A stretch of DNA of 49,358 bases, from assembly GCA_003526375.1 (NCBI GenBank), contig DPDG01000050.1, forward strand, positions 1 to 49,358. The letters are read 5' to 3'. Made by a program: the position numbers and the translations under genes. The stretch comes from Lentisphaeria bacterium. GTDB taxonomy: Bacteria > Verrucomicrobiota > Lentisphaeria > Victivallales > UBA1829. Positions 9,363 through 18,062 of the stretch are shown here, piece after piece; position 1 is the stretch's first letter, and every line of letters starts with the position of its first letter. A model generated the notes under the pieces. The model worked only from the letters and a program-made list of their open reading frames with translations, made no database searches and had not been told where the DNA came from.

Positions 9363-12013
9363 ACAGGCACCGGTATAAAATAATCAAACAGTCGTTTTTC
9401 ACTCTCCTTTTCTTTGGAATTTCTTCCCTGGCGGCGGCAGAAATCACTCCCCCGGCGCAATGGACCGCAAACGGAGAAACCATATTCCGGCTTCTGTCCG
9501 GAACGGCAGGATGGATCATCGGGGCAATCAGCCTGCTTGCACTTCTGCTCCGGAGACGCAGGATGAATCTCCGGGAAAAGACAGAGAAAGAAAAGGAACG
9601 GAAATATCGGGATATGAATCTGCTCCTCGAACGTGCCGCATACCTGGCGAAAATCACCTATTTCACCGGCAGCAAAGATATGAAAATCAGGATCATCGGG
9701 GGCAATGCAGACATCGGTCTGCCGCCCGATCACGGACAGGGGCATCCGCTGCCCGAATGGATCATCCCTGAAGACCGGGAAAAACTGAAACAGTATGAAC
9801 CGCACCCGATGAATCAGAATATGGAGGCGGATGAAATCATCTGCCGGTCGGACGCCACAGGAGAGCGGCGTTCTTACCGGATGGCTGTCATGCGCGACGC
9901 GGCGAATCAGGATTTGTATATCGGTGTTCTGCAGGACATTTCCGCCTCCATTGCAATGGAGGCGAAGCAGAAGGAACTGATCCGCTCTCTCAATAATTAT
10001 GTGGAAAACGAGCGCATCATCAATGCCGGGCTTTCCCAGATTGTGAAGGAAGAGAATTTTGAAAAAAATATAGATGAAATCCTGCGGATCATAGCCACGC
10101 AGCTTTCCAGCGACCGCGCCTATTTCGGTGTCTTTGAAAACCCGGCACGGAATTACCATTTCAGCAGAGAGTGGCTCAATGAGAATGTGCCGTCCCTGAA
10201 AACAATCCGGGATCCCCGTTTCTACTGTCAATTCGGCAAATGGTATGAGCGTTTCGCCAACGACGAACTCCTCATCATTCCCGACATCCCGAATTCACAG
10301 TATGCGGAGGTATTGAAGGAGCCGGGCTGCAAAACCCTGATGTGCGCGCCGATCCGGGTTGACCGGAAACTCTACGGACTCCTCGGCATCGGGTTCATCA
10401 GAGAACGCCGTGAAGTTTCGGAGTTGGATCAAAGTATCCTGCGGTCCGCGGCAAGGCTGATCGCTCTCGCCAAAGAACATCAGCTTCAACGGGAGGCGCT
10501 GGATTCTCTCGACCGCCAGAACCGGATCATATTCAACACGCTTCCTGTTCCGATCTGTCTTTTCAACGGGAAAGGGGAACTCCTGCGCTGTAATCCGGCG
10601 GCAGCGGCATTCAGCAATGCCGCACAGACGGAAATGCTGCAAAAACCGTGTTACAAAAGTCTCTGCGGTTTTGATTCCGTTCCGGATATCTGCCCGGTGC
10701 GGCATGTGTTGGAAAACGGCAGCCAATATACCCATGAGATCGAGACCAACGGCCACGACTGCCTCGTTACCGCAACGCCGATCCGCAACAGAGAAGGCGC
10801 CATTACGCATGTACTGGAAAGCGCGATCGACCTCACGGAGATCAATGAGAGCAAACGTCAGCTTGAAATCGCCATGAGAGCCGCGCAGGCGGCGGACCGT
10901 GCCAAGAGCTATTTCCTTGCAACGATGAGTCATGAACTGCGCACCCCGTTGAATGCGGTCATAGGATTCAGTGAACTGTTGAAGGGCAGCCATATGAGCG
11001 AAACCGAGCAGAAAGAGGCTCTGGATGCGATTCAGGAGGCGGGAAGCACACTGCTGGAGCTCATCAACGACGTGCTGGATCTTTCCAAACTTGAAGCCGA
11101 CAAGATGGATCTCGCTCCTGAATTCCTGAACGTGAAGGAGTTTCTGAACAACATCGCCAAAATATTCCTTTCTCTGGCGAAAAGCAAAAATCTGAAGTTC
11201 AGACTCGATTTTTCGGAAACTCTGCCACGGCAGCTCAAGTTCGACAGAAAACGCCTGAGACAGGTGCTGGTGAATATTCTGGGCAATGCTTTCAAGTTCA
11301 CGGAAACCGGCGGAATCACATTCACCGCCGGCTTCCATGCGGAATCGGAAAAACACGGCGATTTCACAGTGGCGATACGCGATACGGGGCCGGGCATGTC
11401 TCAGGAGGAAATTAACGAACTTTTCGTTCCCTTCAAGCAGCACCATGTCAGAGATGCGGAAGGCACGGGGCTGGGACTCGTCATCTCCCGGCGTCTCACG
11501 GAACGCATGGGCGGCAGAATCGAAGTGGAAAGCGAATCCGGCAAGGGGACGGCATTCTCCATTCATCTTCCCGCAGTGGAATACAGCAATCCCGTTCCGG
11601 CGGTTTCAGGAGAAGATCAGGCGGCTGCCCCCCTTTCCCCGTCCCGTCTGCCGGAACGGGTCATGATCGTGGACGATGTTCCCGTCAATCTGAAGATTCT
11701 GGCGGCAATGCTGAAACAACTGGGAATAGAAAGCATTCCGGCAGGTTCCGCAAAAGAAGCGCTGGAGCAGCTCAAAATCCGGAAACCGGAAATGATCCTG
11801 ACCGATCTCTGGATGCCGGAGATGAACGGCACAGAGCTGGCGGAACATCTGGCAAAGTCCCCTGATACCGCAGGAATTCCGGTTTTCGCCATCACTGCGG
11901 ACTCTCAGGCTCTCGGCAATCTGCCGGAAACATTCTCCGGAATTCTCCTGAAACCGGTCACACTGGCGGCACTCCGCAAAAGCCTTCAGGAATTCCCGCC
12001 AACGGGAAAATGA
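9359..12013 (+). CDS. Hybrid histidine kinase, shorter tandem paralogue
   Basis: 884 residues, overlapping the previous kinase by four bases, so translation is probably coupled. A signal-like N-terminus ending SLAAA and a membrane helix near 48-65 leave only a very short external segment, so the large periplasmic sensor of its neighbour is missing. Downstream it keeps the same order: PAS-like region, GAF (IDEILRIIATQLSSDRAYF), PAS with a C-x4-C-x8-C-P motif, HisKA with His525 in SHELRTPLN, HATPase (NILGNAFKF, DTGPGM, GTGLGLVI) and a C-terminal receiver with Asp816 in LTDLWMPE. Parallel wording such as LNNY(V/I)-x2-ERIIN shows that the pair arose by tandem duplication. The two may form mixed dimers or a phospho-transfer pair; that is inference. 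Confidence 0.92.
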   Translation: MNRHRYKIIKQSFFTLLFFGISSLAAAEITPPAQWTANGETIFRLLSGTAGWIIGAISLLALLLRRRRMNLREKTEKEKERKYRDMNLLLERAAYLAKITYFTGSKDMKIRIIGGNADIGLPPDHGQGHPLPEWIIPEDREKLKQYEPHPMNQNMEADEIICRSDATGERRSYRMAVMRDAANQDLYIGVLQDISASIAMEAKQKELIRSLNNYVENERIINAGLSQIVKEENFEKNIDEILRIIATQLSSDRAYFGVFENPARNYHFSREWLNENVPSLKTIRDPRFYCQFGKWYERFANDELLIIPDIPNSQYAEVLKEPGCKTLMCAPIRVDRKLYGLLGIGFIRERREVSELDQSILRSAARLIALAKEHQLQREALDSLDRQNRIIFNTLPVPICLFNGKGELLRCNPAAAAFSNAAQTEMLQKPCYKSLCGFDSVPDICPVRHVLENGSQYTHEIETNGHDCLVTATPIRNREGAITHVLESAIDLTEINESKRQLEIAMRAAQAADRAKSYFLATMSHELRTPLNAVIGFSELLKGSHMSETEQKEALDAIQEAGSTLLELINDVLDLSKLEADKMDLAPEFLNVKEFLNNIAKIFLSLAKSKNLKFRLDFSETLPRQLKFDRKRLRQVLVNILGNAFKFTETGGITFTAGFHAESEKHGDFTVAIRDTGPGMSQEEINELFVPFKQHHVRDAEGTGLGLVISRRLTERMGGRIEVESESGKGTAFSIHLPAVEYSNPVPAVSGEDQAAAPLSPSRLPERVMIVDDVPVNLKILAAMLKQLGIESIPAGSAKEALEQLKIRKPEMILTDLWMPEMNGTELAEHLAKSPDTAGIPVFAITADSQALGNLPETFSGILLKPVTLAALRKSLQEFPPTGK

Positions 12014-12169
12014 GCTATCCCGCCTCAGATTTCACGCTCCCCGGAACAAATTGCCGTATCCACATGTCTAAGGCAGAACAGGTTCCATCTTTTCCTGCCG
12101 GATGCCGACAGCTGATGATCCGTGCAGCCGGTATCCGGCAGATGGAAGAAAACGTAAAGGAGGGGCATT

Positions 12170-12457
12170 ATGAAATATCCCGAAAACAGAAAACGGAACA
12201 ACAATATAACAGTGGAAACCGCGACGGGACCCGCAGGAAGCATCGTCGAACTTTTATTCTATGGCAGCCTGTTCCTGATCGGGCTCTGCACCATGTTTCT
12301 TTTCTTCCGGTTCACGGAAATAGACAGTTCCACGCTGAATATGCCTTTCATCGGGCATCTTTTCGCAATCCTGAACATCGGATTCCTGATGATTATGATC
12401 CTATGCATGGCCGAACTGGTCAGGAACCGCATCCGGGACAGGAAAGACACCCGGTAA
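12170..12457 (+). CDS. Small two-helix membrane protein
   Basis: A 95-residue protein that I do not recognise. It has a basic, asparagine-rich N-terminal tail (about 25 residues), then two hydrophobic stretches (about 26-47 and 58-82) separated by a short polar loop, and a basic C-terminus RNRIRDRKDTR. A strong AAAGGAGGGG ribosome site stands five bases before the ATG, which supports it over the overlapping longer frame beginning at 12010. It lies 156 bases after the second kinase and just before a strong terminator, so it is the last gene of the kinase transcript and might be an accessory of the membrane kinases. Confidence 0.7.
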   Translation: MKYPENRKRNNNITVETATGPAGSIVELLFYGSLFLIGLCTMFLFFRFTEIDSSTLNMPFIGHLFAILNIGFLMIMILCMAELVRNRIRDRKDTR

Positions 12458-12508
12458 AAGTGTGATCCATCATCCCGGACAGCCGAAACTGCCGGGAAGC
12501 GGCTGAGA

Positions 12509-12547
12509 AACCTGATTTCCGTCACAACCGGAAATCAGGTTCGTTTT
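12509..12547 (+). terminator. Rho-independent terminator of the kinase operon
   Basis: Perfect 13-bp stem (12509-12521 with 12529-12541, arm AACCTGATTTCCG) around a 7-base loop, followed by CG and a run of six T. It ends the rightward kinase transcript. The leftward gene ending at 12552 runs into the same stem but has only a poor T tract on that side. Confidence 0.93.
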
Positions 12548-12551
12548 TTAT

Positions 12552-15491
12552 TCATGGCTGTTCTTTAATTTCTTTCAGTTGCAGATTGTCGAACCATACG
12601 GTTCCCGTTCCGGGGAAGAACTGAAGACGGATGAACGCAGGATGTTCCTTTGTGAAAACACCGGTTTTGAAAGTCATTCCCTGAGAAGTCCACGGCATCG
12701 TCCCGAAATAACGGTTCTTCGGGTAGAAGACATTTGCAGGGGCGCCGAAATTGATTACAACTCCGCCGTCATTTCCCGAGGATTTCACATCCTCCATCTT
12801 CAAGTCATAAGTCAACTGGTAAGTCGTGTTTGATTTAAGCTTCGGGAGCCATTGCGTCACAAGCCGCCGTTTCTTTCCGTCGTTTCTGATGCGCAGGCTC
12901 TGCCCGCCTTTGCGGAATATCTTCCCGTCATACGCTATGAATCCCTGATTGACCTCATTCTGATCCGCCCACCAGCCGCCGAAATAACGACCGGAAAAGG
13001 GAATGGTGAAATCTCCGTTCTCAATCAGCTTCTCCTCCGCAGGGACATCGAAACGCAGTCTGCCGTAATTCAGGGAATCATGAAAACCTTTGATATAAGG
13101 ACTCCATGTATAGAGCTTCACGCCGCACGGAGACTTGAGATTCCGGTTGCGCGCCATATTGAAGACCGCTTTTTCAGGATTGAATCCCGCCAGATCTTTC
13201 AGGGGGATGCGGAACTCAAGAGTCCATGCATCTTTTCCGCGTCCGGCTTTTACCTCGACGGAAGAATTCCATGCAATGTCCGCGCGGCTTTCGCCTCCCA
13301 TGCGTTCACATTTTGCATCATAGATCACACCGTCGGCATTGATGATGAAATGAATGTAGTTCCGGCGGTCTCCGTCCGGCGAGAGGAAGAATTCAATACC
13401 CGAATCCTGCCAGAGCATTTTGTCATCACGCGCTTTGCAGTTCAACATCATCTGTTCCGGCTCCGGTTCTTCACAAAAGACGGAGCCGTACAGATAACGT
13501 GCATCTTTCATCAGCCGGAAACGGGTCCCCGCCTCCGGAACATCACCCTTGAACGGCACCAGCCACTCCTCCGGCGCCTTTTTCCATGCAGGGTCGTCAA
13601 GCCTGCCGTCAATTGCAATCGTCTCGCCGTTTTCCAGACTTTTTCCGTCATACGCCAGCTTACCGACATCCGCCGCATTTCTGAAATATTGTTCGGACGC
13701 CTCCCTGATCGTATTCAGAATGTATTTCCGGAAATAGGCAATTCTCTTTTCCGCTCCGGGGTCTCCCTTCGCCAGAGACGCCGCCTCATCAAAAAGGGCA
13801 TCAAATTTTTTCAGTTCGGCGGGGGAATAGATTTTTTCCCACAATTCGTAATCGCTGGGAGGCACTGCCTGAGGACCGACCGGCGTCTCGACAATCCGCC
13901 CGGCAATCCGGTTCATCCAGAGTTCTTCGATACGGTCGAAGAACCTGCCCATGGGAGCGGCGCCCTTGCCGAACATCAGACGGTGATGCTCCTTCAGGAG
14001 CGCATCGACATCCGTCCGGTTGTCCCATGCCACTCTGGAAAAAACATAGAGATTCAGATACTGCGTCAGCTCGAAATCCGATTCGGATTCCACAAAACCG
14101 CCGCAGATATTGCCCGCCTGACGCTTGAAGTAGCTTCCGACGGCACGCGGAGTCAGCGGCGGAACTCCCGGCAGCTCCAGCGCTCCGTATTTTCCGATGT
14201 AAGTCCAGAGCCACGGTTTGCGGTTCATTTTCTTTTTCCAGTCGAGAATGCGCCGGTCATGTTTCCGCTGAAGTGCGGGATTCGTCTCCGCCCACGGACC
14301 GTTTACCGCGACCTGCATCAGAACATTATCCTGCAACTCAACCTCCGGCACATCGGTATAATGCCCGTAGGCGAGCATCGTCACCATGCCGGGAATCCCG
14401 TTCTTTTTCAGGCGCCCGGCAATGTCGTTCAGAAGATCCCACACAAGATCCGATTTCTTCGGATGGGCGGCATAGAATTTCTGACACTCCGGGCACATAC
14501 AGTCCTTGAAATGGTCTTTCGGCATCAGGTCGAAAAAGCCCGGCTGGGCAGAGGAAGGGTCCCATGAAGCAAGTCCGCGCGAAGAAGCGGGCTTACCGGT
14601 CAGAAAAGCCTCCGCGTCCCTGTAAATCTCGTTGCGCATTCCTTCGCTGGTATAGCAGATGTTGCCGTAATACGGGGAACCGGGATCAAGATAACGTTTC
14701 CCGTTCGCATCCATCGCAATATACTCCGGATGCGTCTTCGTGAAACGGAGCTGATATTTCATGCGTTCCAAGCCATGACAGCATGGCACATAGAAACTCT
14801 CCGTCCGCAGCCGGAAATGATACAGCCCCGCCATTCCGGGGTCCACCTCCTGAATCCAGTTCTTCCCGAAAAAGCCGACACGCCGACGAGGAAAATCCGG
14901 ACGGTCCAGCAGTTCCGTTTCCGGCATGGCGATATTCTTGTTTTCCGGGATCACCGTCCCGATCTCGCCGGGGAAATAATAGCGGACTCCGGCGAAACGT
15001 TCCAGAAAACTGTAAGCGCCGTGCAGGGTGCCGCGTTCGCGGATGACGCCCCAGCCGCGCGCATCGGGACGCAGTTTCGGATCATCCCTGCCGGCAAGGT
15101 AAATCTGCCTTCCCGCTGTTTTCAGGATAAAACCATCACGCGGAATACTGTCAAACTTAATCCCAGCCCCGCGTACCGCCTCCTGATCTCCCAGGAAAAG
15201 CACTGTCCTGCCGCTGCCGGAAGGAGCGTTCAGGACCGGGATCTCGGCTCCGGACGCTTTCTGCAATGTCTTTTGAATTTCCTCTGCGGCAAAGCGGACA
15301 ATCGGGAACGCATCCGCCGGAATCACGATCTCCATCTCCGTTTTCCCGTCCCGGACAAGCGGAATTGTTCTCTCTCTGCCGATTTTCTCCATGCGCGGCG
15401 GCGGATCGTCGTTGATCGCCGCCAGAGGATTTGCAGCTGAAATTCCTCCGGTTCCGAGACACAAAGCCAGTATAAGCAATCTTTTTTTCAT
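12552..15491 (-). CDS. Secreted DUF4838-type glycosidase-like protein with carbohydrate-binding modules
   Basis: 979 residues. The signal peptide covers ~1-20. Residues ~40-180 look like the small alpha/beta domain that precedes GH20 catalytic domains (FAAEEIQKTLQKASGAEIPV). The central region, ~180-560, matches the DUF4838 pattern with DLMPKDHFKDCMCPECQKF near 325-338; the cysteines there may bind metal. From ~615 to 810 there is a CBM9/DOMON-like module beginning IAIDGRLDDPAWKKAP, and from ~820 a C-terminal jelly-roll of the CBM4/9 type (ENGDFTIPF). Families with this layout are thought to act on polysaccharides, but no activity can be assigned from sequence. AAGGA lies nine bases before the ATG. 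It is the last gene of the leftward unit that starts near 19253. Confidence 0.88.
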   Translation of the reverse strand: MKKRLLILALCLGTGGISAANPLAAINDDPPPRMEKIGRERTIPLVRDGKTEMEIVIPADAFPIVRFAAEEIQKTLQKASGAEIPVLNAPSGSGRTVLFLGDQEAVRGAGIKFDSIPRDGFILKTAGRQIYLAGRDDPKLRPDARGWGVIRERGTLHGAYSFLERFAGVRYYFPGEIGTVIPENKNIAMPETELLDRPDFPRRRVGFFGKNWIQEVDPGMAGLYHFRLRTESFYVPCCHGLERMKYQLRFTKTHPEYIAMDANGKRYLDPGSPYYGNICYTSEGMRNEIYRDAEAFLTGKPASSRGLASWDPSSAQPGFFDLMPKDHFKDCMCPECQKFYAAHPKKSDLVWDLLNDIAGRLKKNGIPGMVTMLAYGHYTDVPEVELQDNVLMQVAVNGPWAETNPALQRKHDRRILDWKKKMNRKPWLWTYIGKYGALELPGVPPLTPRAVGSYFKRQAGNICGGFVESESDFELTQYLNLYVFSRVAWDNRTDVDALLKEHHRLMFGKGAAPMGRFFDRIEELWMNRIAGRIVETPVGPQAVPPSDYELWEKIYSPAELKKFDALFDEAASLAKGDPGAEKRIAYFRKYILNTIREASEQYFRNAADVGKLAYDGKSLENGETIAIDGRLDDPAWKKAPEEWLVPFKGDVPEAGTRFRLMKDARYLYGSVFCEEPEPEQMMLNCKARDDKMLWQDSGIEFFLSPDGDRRNYIHFIINADGVIYDAKCERMGGESRADIAWNSSVEVKAGRGKDAWTLEFRIPLKDLAGFNPEKAVFNMARNRNLKSPCGVKLYTWSPYIKGFHDSLNYGRLRFDVPAEEKLIENGDFTIPFSGRYFGGWWADQNEVNQGFIAYDGKIFRKGGQSLRIRNDGKKRRLVTQWLPKLKSNTTYQLTYDLKMEDVKSSGNDGGVVINFGAPANVFYPKNRYFGTMPWTSQGMTFKTGVFTKEHPAFIRLQFFPGTGTVWFDNLQLKEIKEQP

Positions 15492-15518
15492 CTGAACATC
15501 CTTGCTTGATGCTTCAAT

Positions 15519-16073
15519 TCACTTCACATCGACTTTCACATTCTCAATCACGATATCGGAATCGGCAAAAGCGCAGACTCCGGGACGCACGAAACCGGGA
15601 ATTCCTTTTTTGGTCTTGCCGTCCATATATTCCGCCGGGGGAGTCTTGAAAGTGAACGTGTAGCGTTTGAATTCCGGCGTGACAGCCACATTTTTGTTGT
15701 GGAAACGCCCGTAGTACTCCTTCTTCGGAGCAACACCGTGCACATAGAAACAGTCGCTGATTCTCCCTTTCCCTTTCGCGTCGAAGGAAATCGTGATCTC
15801 TTTGCCCGCCGTCACGGGGATTTCGACAAGACTCGTATAAGGAGTCAGAAGTCTGGTTGTCCTGATGCGAACCGCATTCCTGCCGTCTGCCGATCCCTTT
15901 TCAAGCGTTACATTGCCGATGTCTTTCATATTGCTCCATGACTTCGTCCATCCGGCAGCCTGCTTCGCATCCTGCGGACTGGTTTTCATGAAATTTCCGT
16001 TGACGTCAAGTTCTTCCGCAAAGAGGAAAGTTCCTGCGAAAAGAGCTCCGAGAATAAAGAGTGTGTGTTTCAT
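15519..16073 (-). CDS. Small secreted beta-sandwich (carbohydrate-binding-like) protein
   Basis: 184 residues with a clear signal peptide (MKHTLFILGALFAGTFLFA). The mature part reads as a beta-rich jelly-roll: DVNGNF near the start, SWSNMKDIGNVTLEKG, ITISFDAKGKGRISDCFYV, a strand pair YTFTFKTPP, and the closing IVIENVKVDVK. This is the pattern of CBM4/9-type domains fused to many glycosidases, here as a stand-alone protein. AAAGGA lies before the ATG. It sits 27 bases upstream of the DUF4838 protein and probably works with it outside the cell. No catalytic residues are evident. Confidence 0.75.
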   Translation of the reverse strand: MKHTLFILGALFAGTFLFAEELDVNGNFMKTSPQDAKQAAGWTKSWSNMKDIGNVTLEKGSADGRNAVRIRTTRLLTPYTSLVEIPVTAGKEITISFDAKGKGRISDCFYVHGVAPKKEYYGRFHNKNVAVTPEFKRYTFTFKTPPAEYMDGKTKKGIPGFVRPGVCAFADSDIVIENVKVDVK

Positions 16074-16111
16074 TGCATGATCCTTTCATGTTGGTTATTT
16101 CGGAAACAGAC

Positions 16112-16834
16112 TCAATCAGTGAAAAATAAATCTTTGTCCTTCATCATGCGAAGCTGAAGAATACTGCCGCTCTCCGCATTTCCGGCGACAAACACAAGAT
16201 CGGCATTGTTCATATGCCGGGGGCGACAGGCGTTTTCCATCACAGAAGACGGCGGCGTCTTCCCGGGGTCGAACGGGAAAGCCCCTTTCGTCACGCTTCC
16301 ATAACCATCGGTCAGATAGAATGTCCGGGACGGCTGTTTCACCTGCCTTACAGCAACGGCAATATTGCCGTCGTCGGACCTGTCGCTGCGGGTATAGTAA
16401 TTGACTGCATAACTTTGAGCCATAATCTGCGTGGCTCCCATATATCCGGGCATGGCAACATTGCGGTTGTAGTAATCAACCGACTCTCTGTCTTTCGGAC
16501 AATGAAAGATGCCAGGCTGGTTATACGGCCATGCCAGCTTCGGCAGTCCATTGCCCTGCAATTCAGTTCTGACACCTGCATAAGGGGAAAGCGGATTCAC
16601 GAACTGATAATGCGGGAAATACCCCTTATAATCATCCGCATACTGATTCATTGCAAGCCCCAGCAGTTTCAGATTGGAAAGACATTGCGTGGAATACGCC
16701 TTCTCCCTTGCCTTGCCCAGTGCCGGCAGAAGCATCGCCGCCAATATCGCGATGATCGCAATTACGATCAGCAGCTCTATCAGGGTAAAAATTTCCATAC
16801 AGCCGGCAGATCCCGTTCTCAGATATCGCTTCAT
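16112..16834 (-). CDS. Pseudopilin-like protein (prepilin-type N-terminus), degenerate H-x9-DG
   Basis: 240 residues from ATG 16834, preceded by AAGGAAAAGGAA. The frame could extend back to 16957, but this start overlaps the upstream regulator stop as ATGA, indicating translational coupling. The N-terminus carries FTLIELLIVIAIIAILAAMLLPAL, which I split here as FTLIELL then the hydrophobic helix. The residue before Phe is Ile, not Gly. The C-terminal motif that is H-x9-DG in its relatives is degenerate here (RHMNNADLVFVAGN, with AG for DG). The mature domain is expected outside the membrane. The function of this large family is unknown; its position between regulator and secreted glycan proteins suggests a role in secretion or surface display of the encoded enzymes. 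Confidence 0.88.
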   Translation of the reverse strand: MKRYLRTGSAGCMEIFTLIELLIVIAIIAILAAMLLPALGKAREKAYSTQCLSNLKLLGLAMNQYADDYKGYFPHYQFVNPLSPYAGVRTELQGNGLPKLAWPYNQPGIFHCPKDRESVDYYNRNVAMPGYMGATQIMAQSYAVNYYTRSDRSDDGNIAVAVRQVKQPSRTFYLTDGYGSVTKGAFPFDPGKTPPSSVMENACRPRHMNNADLVFVAGNAESGSILQLRMMKDKDLFFTD

Positions 16835-17982
16835 TTCCTTTTCCTTTCTTCCTGTTTTCTCTGTTGTTTCACCGTTTTCTTTTTTCCGATGTCCGTACTT
16901 CCGCCGGGAATCAGTTGATGCGGCGTCGGCAGACAGGGCGCCTCCCTGCCGAACCATTCATCGGAATGCCGCAGGACATCGACCGCCATGTGCCCGATAT
17001 TCTCATACTGTAAATCCACTGTCGAGAGAGACGGGGCAAGCAGGCGTCCGCCCGGATAACCGCAGAACCCCATCACAGTCAAATCCTCCGGGATTCTGAT
17101 CCCGTGTTTCGCGCACGCCTGATAGACCCGCAGGGCGCAGAAATCCGAACAGCAGAATATGGAGCGGACTTCCGGTTTCCGTTCCCGGAGCGTCAGAACT
17201 GCCCGCTCCACAGACTCAAGATCCGACTGCTCCATCTCATAAATCAGCTCCGGCGAAGCATCCGCGCCGTTCCGCTTCAACATGAGCAGGTAATCTTCCG
17301 GAGACCAGTTGAAAACCGGAGCGGAAGTCCGGATAAGGTCAATGAAATTAAACGTCGCAAAACGCTTCAACCCGAGCGCGACCTGATAACGCACCGCCTC
17401 CTCCGCCGCCTCATGCACCTGATAGTAAAGCGTCGCAAATCCTGTTGCTTCCGCATCCTCCTTCACCGCATGGGGAAGCACCACCGGCAGTTTCAACGCC
17501 TTGAGTATTTCAAGCTCCACCTCTTTCCCTGTAAAACAATGCGCAAGGAGGATGACTCCGCTGTAATGATCCTGCCCCAGAATTTCAAGAGAACGCTCAT
17601 AACCGGCGAACCGGATGACGGAAAGCGGCATTTTCGTCAGGCGTATGTTCAGCCTGGCGCAATACTGCTCGATTCCCGGCATGATATGAAGCGTGGAACT
17701 CGACAAATCGGAAGAATCGAAATAAATCAGCAGATAATGCCCCGCATAATTCTCTTTCCCGGAACGGTTCGCCACGAAAGTGCCTTTTCCCTGATAACGC
17801 AATACCAGTCTCTCTTTCTCCAGACGCTCCAGAGCCGACCGCACGGTGACACGTCCCGCCTTGAGCGCAGACGCAAGGTGAGGTTCGCTGGGCAAACGTT
17901 CCCCCTCTTTGTAATGCCCCAGCAGAATGTCCTGCTTCAAGCGTTCATAAAGTGCATCTTTTTTAATGATATGCGTTGTCAT
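16831..17982 (-). CDS. GntR-family regulator with LacI-type sensor domain
   Basis: 383 residues. The N-terminal winged helix (about residues 8-72: LYERLKQDILLGHYKEGERL, then RVTVRSALERLEKERLV and the wing YQGKGTFV) is classic GntR. Residues ~80-355 form a LacI/GalR periplasmic-binding-like sensor (PEDLTVMGFCGYPGGRL near the end), as in AraR-type regulators that respond to sugars. GGAGGAAA is placed well before the ATG. The stop overlaps the pseudopilin start by four bases. It lies 80 bases downstream of a Gfo/Idh gene on the same strand and probably controls the promoter at 19313-19340. The C-terminal tail is unusually basic (KKKTVKQQRKQEERKRK). Confidence 0.92.
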   Translation of the reverse strand: MTTHIIKKDALYERLKQDILLGHYKEGERLPSEPHLASALKAGRVTVRSALERLEKERLVLRYQGKGTFVANRSGKENYAGHYLLIYFDSSDLSSSTLHIMPGIEQYCARLNIRLTKMPLSVIRFAGYERSLEILGQDHYSGVILLAHCFTGKEVELEILKALKLPVVLPHAVKEDAEATGFATLYYQVHEAAEEAVRYQVALGLKRFATFNFIDLIRTSAPVFNWSPEDYLLMLKRNGADASPELIYEMEQSDLESVERAVLTLRERKPEVRSIFCCSDFCALRVYQACAKHGIRIPEDLTVMGFCGYPGGRLLAPSLSTVDLQYENIGHMAVDVLRHSDEWFGREAPCLPTPHQLIPGGSTDIGKKKTVKQQRKQEERKRK

Positions 17983-18062
17983 CTTTCCATTTCCTCCGGT
18001 TTCCGCCTTACTTTAATCCACACATGGAGTTTTTCAAACGGCACCCGCAAGGTTTCAAAACC

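Noticed and set aside
12010..12465. 151-codon frame starting as ATGA at the end of the second kinase
   Set aside because: Its position suggests coupling, but the protein has no coherent composition, and the overlapping 95-residue frame has a strong ribosome site and two clear membrane helices.
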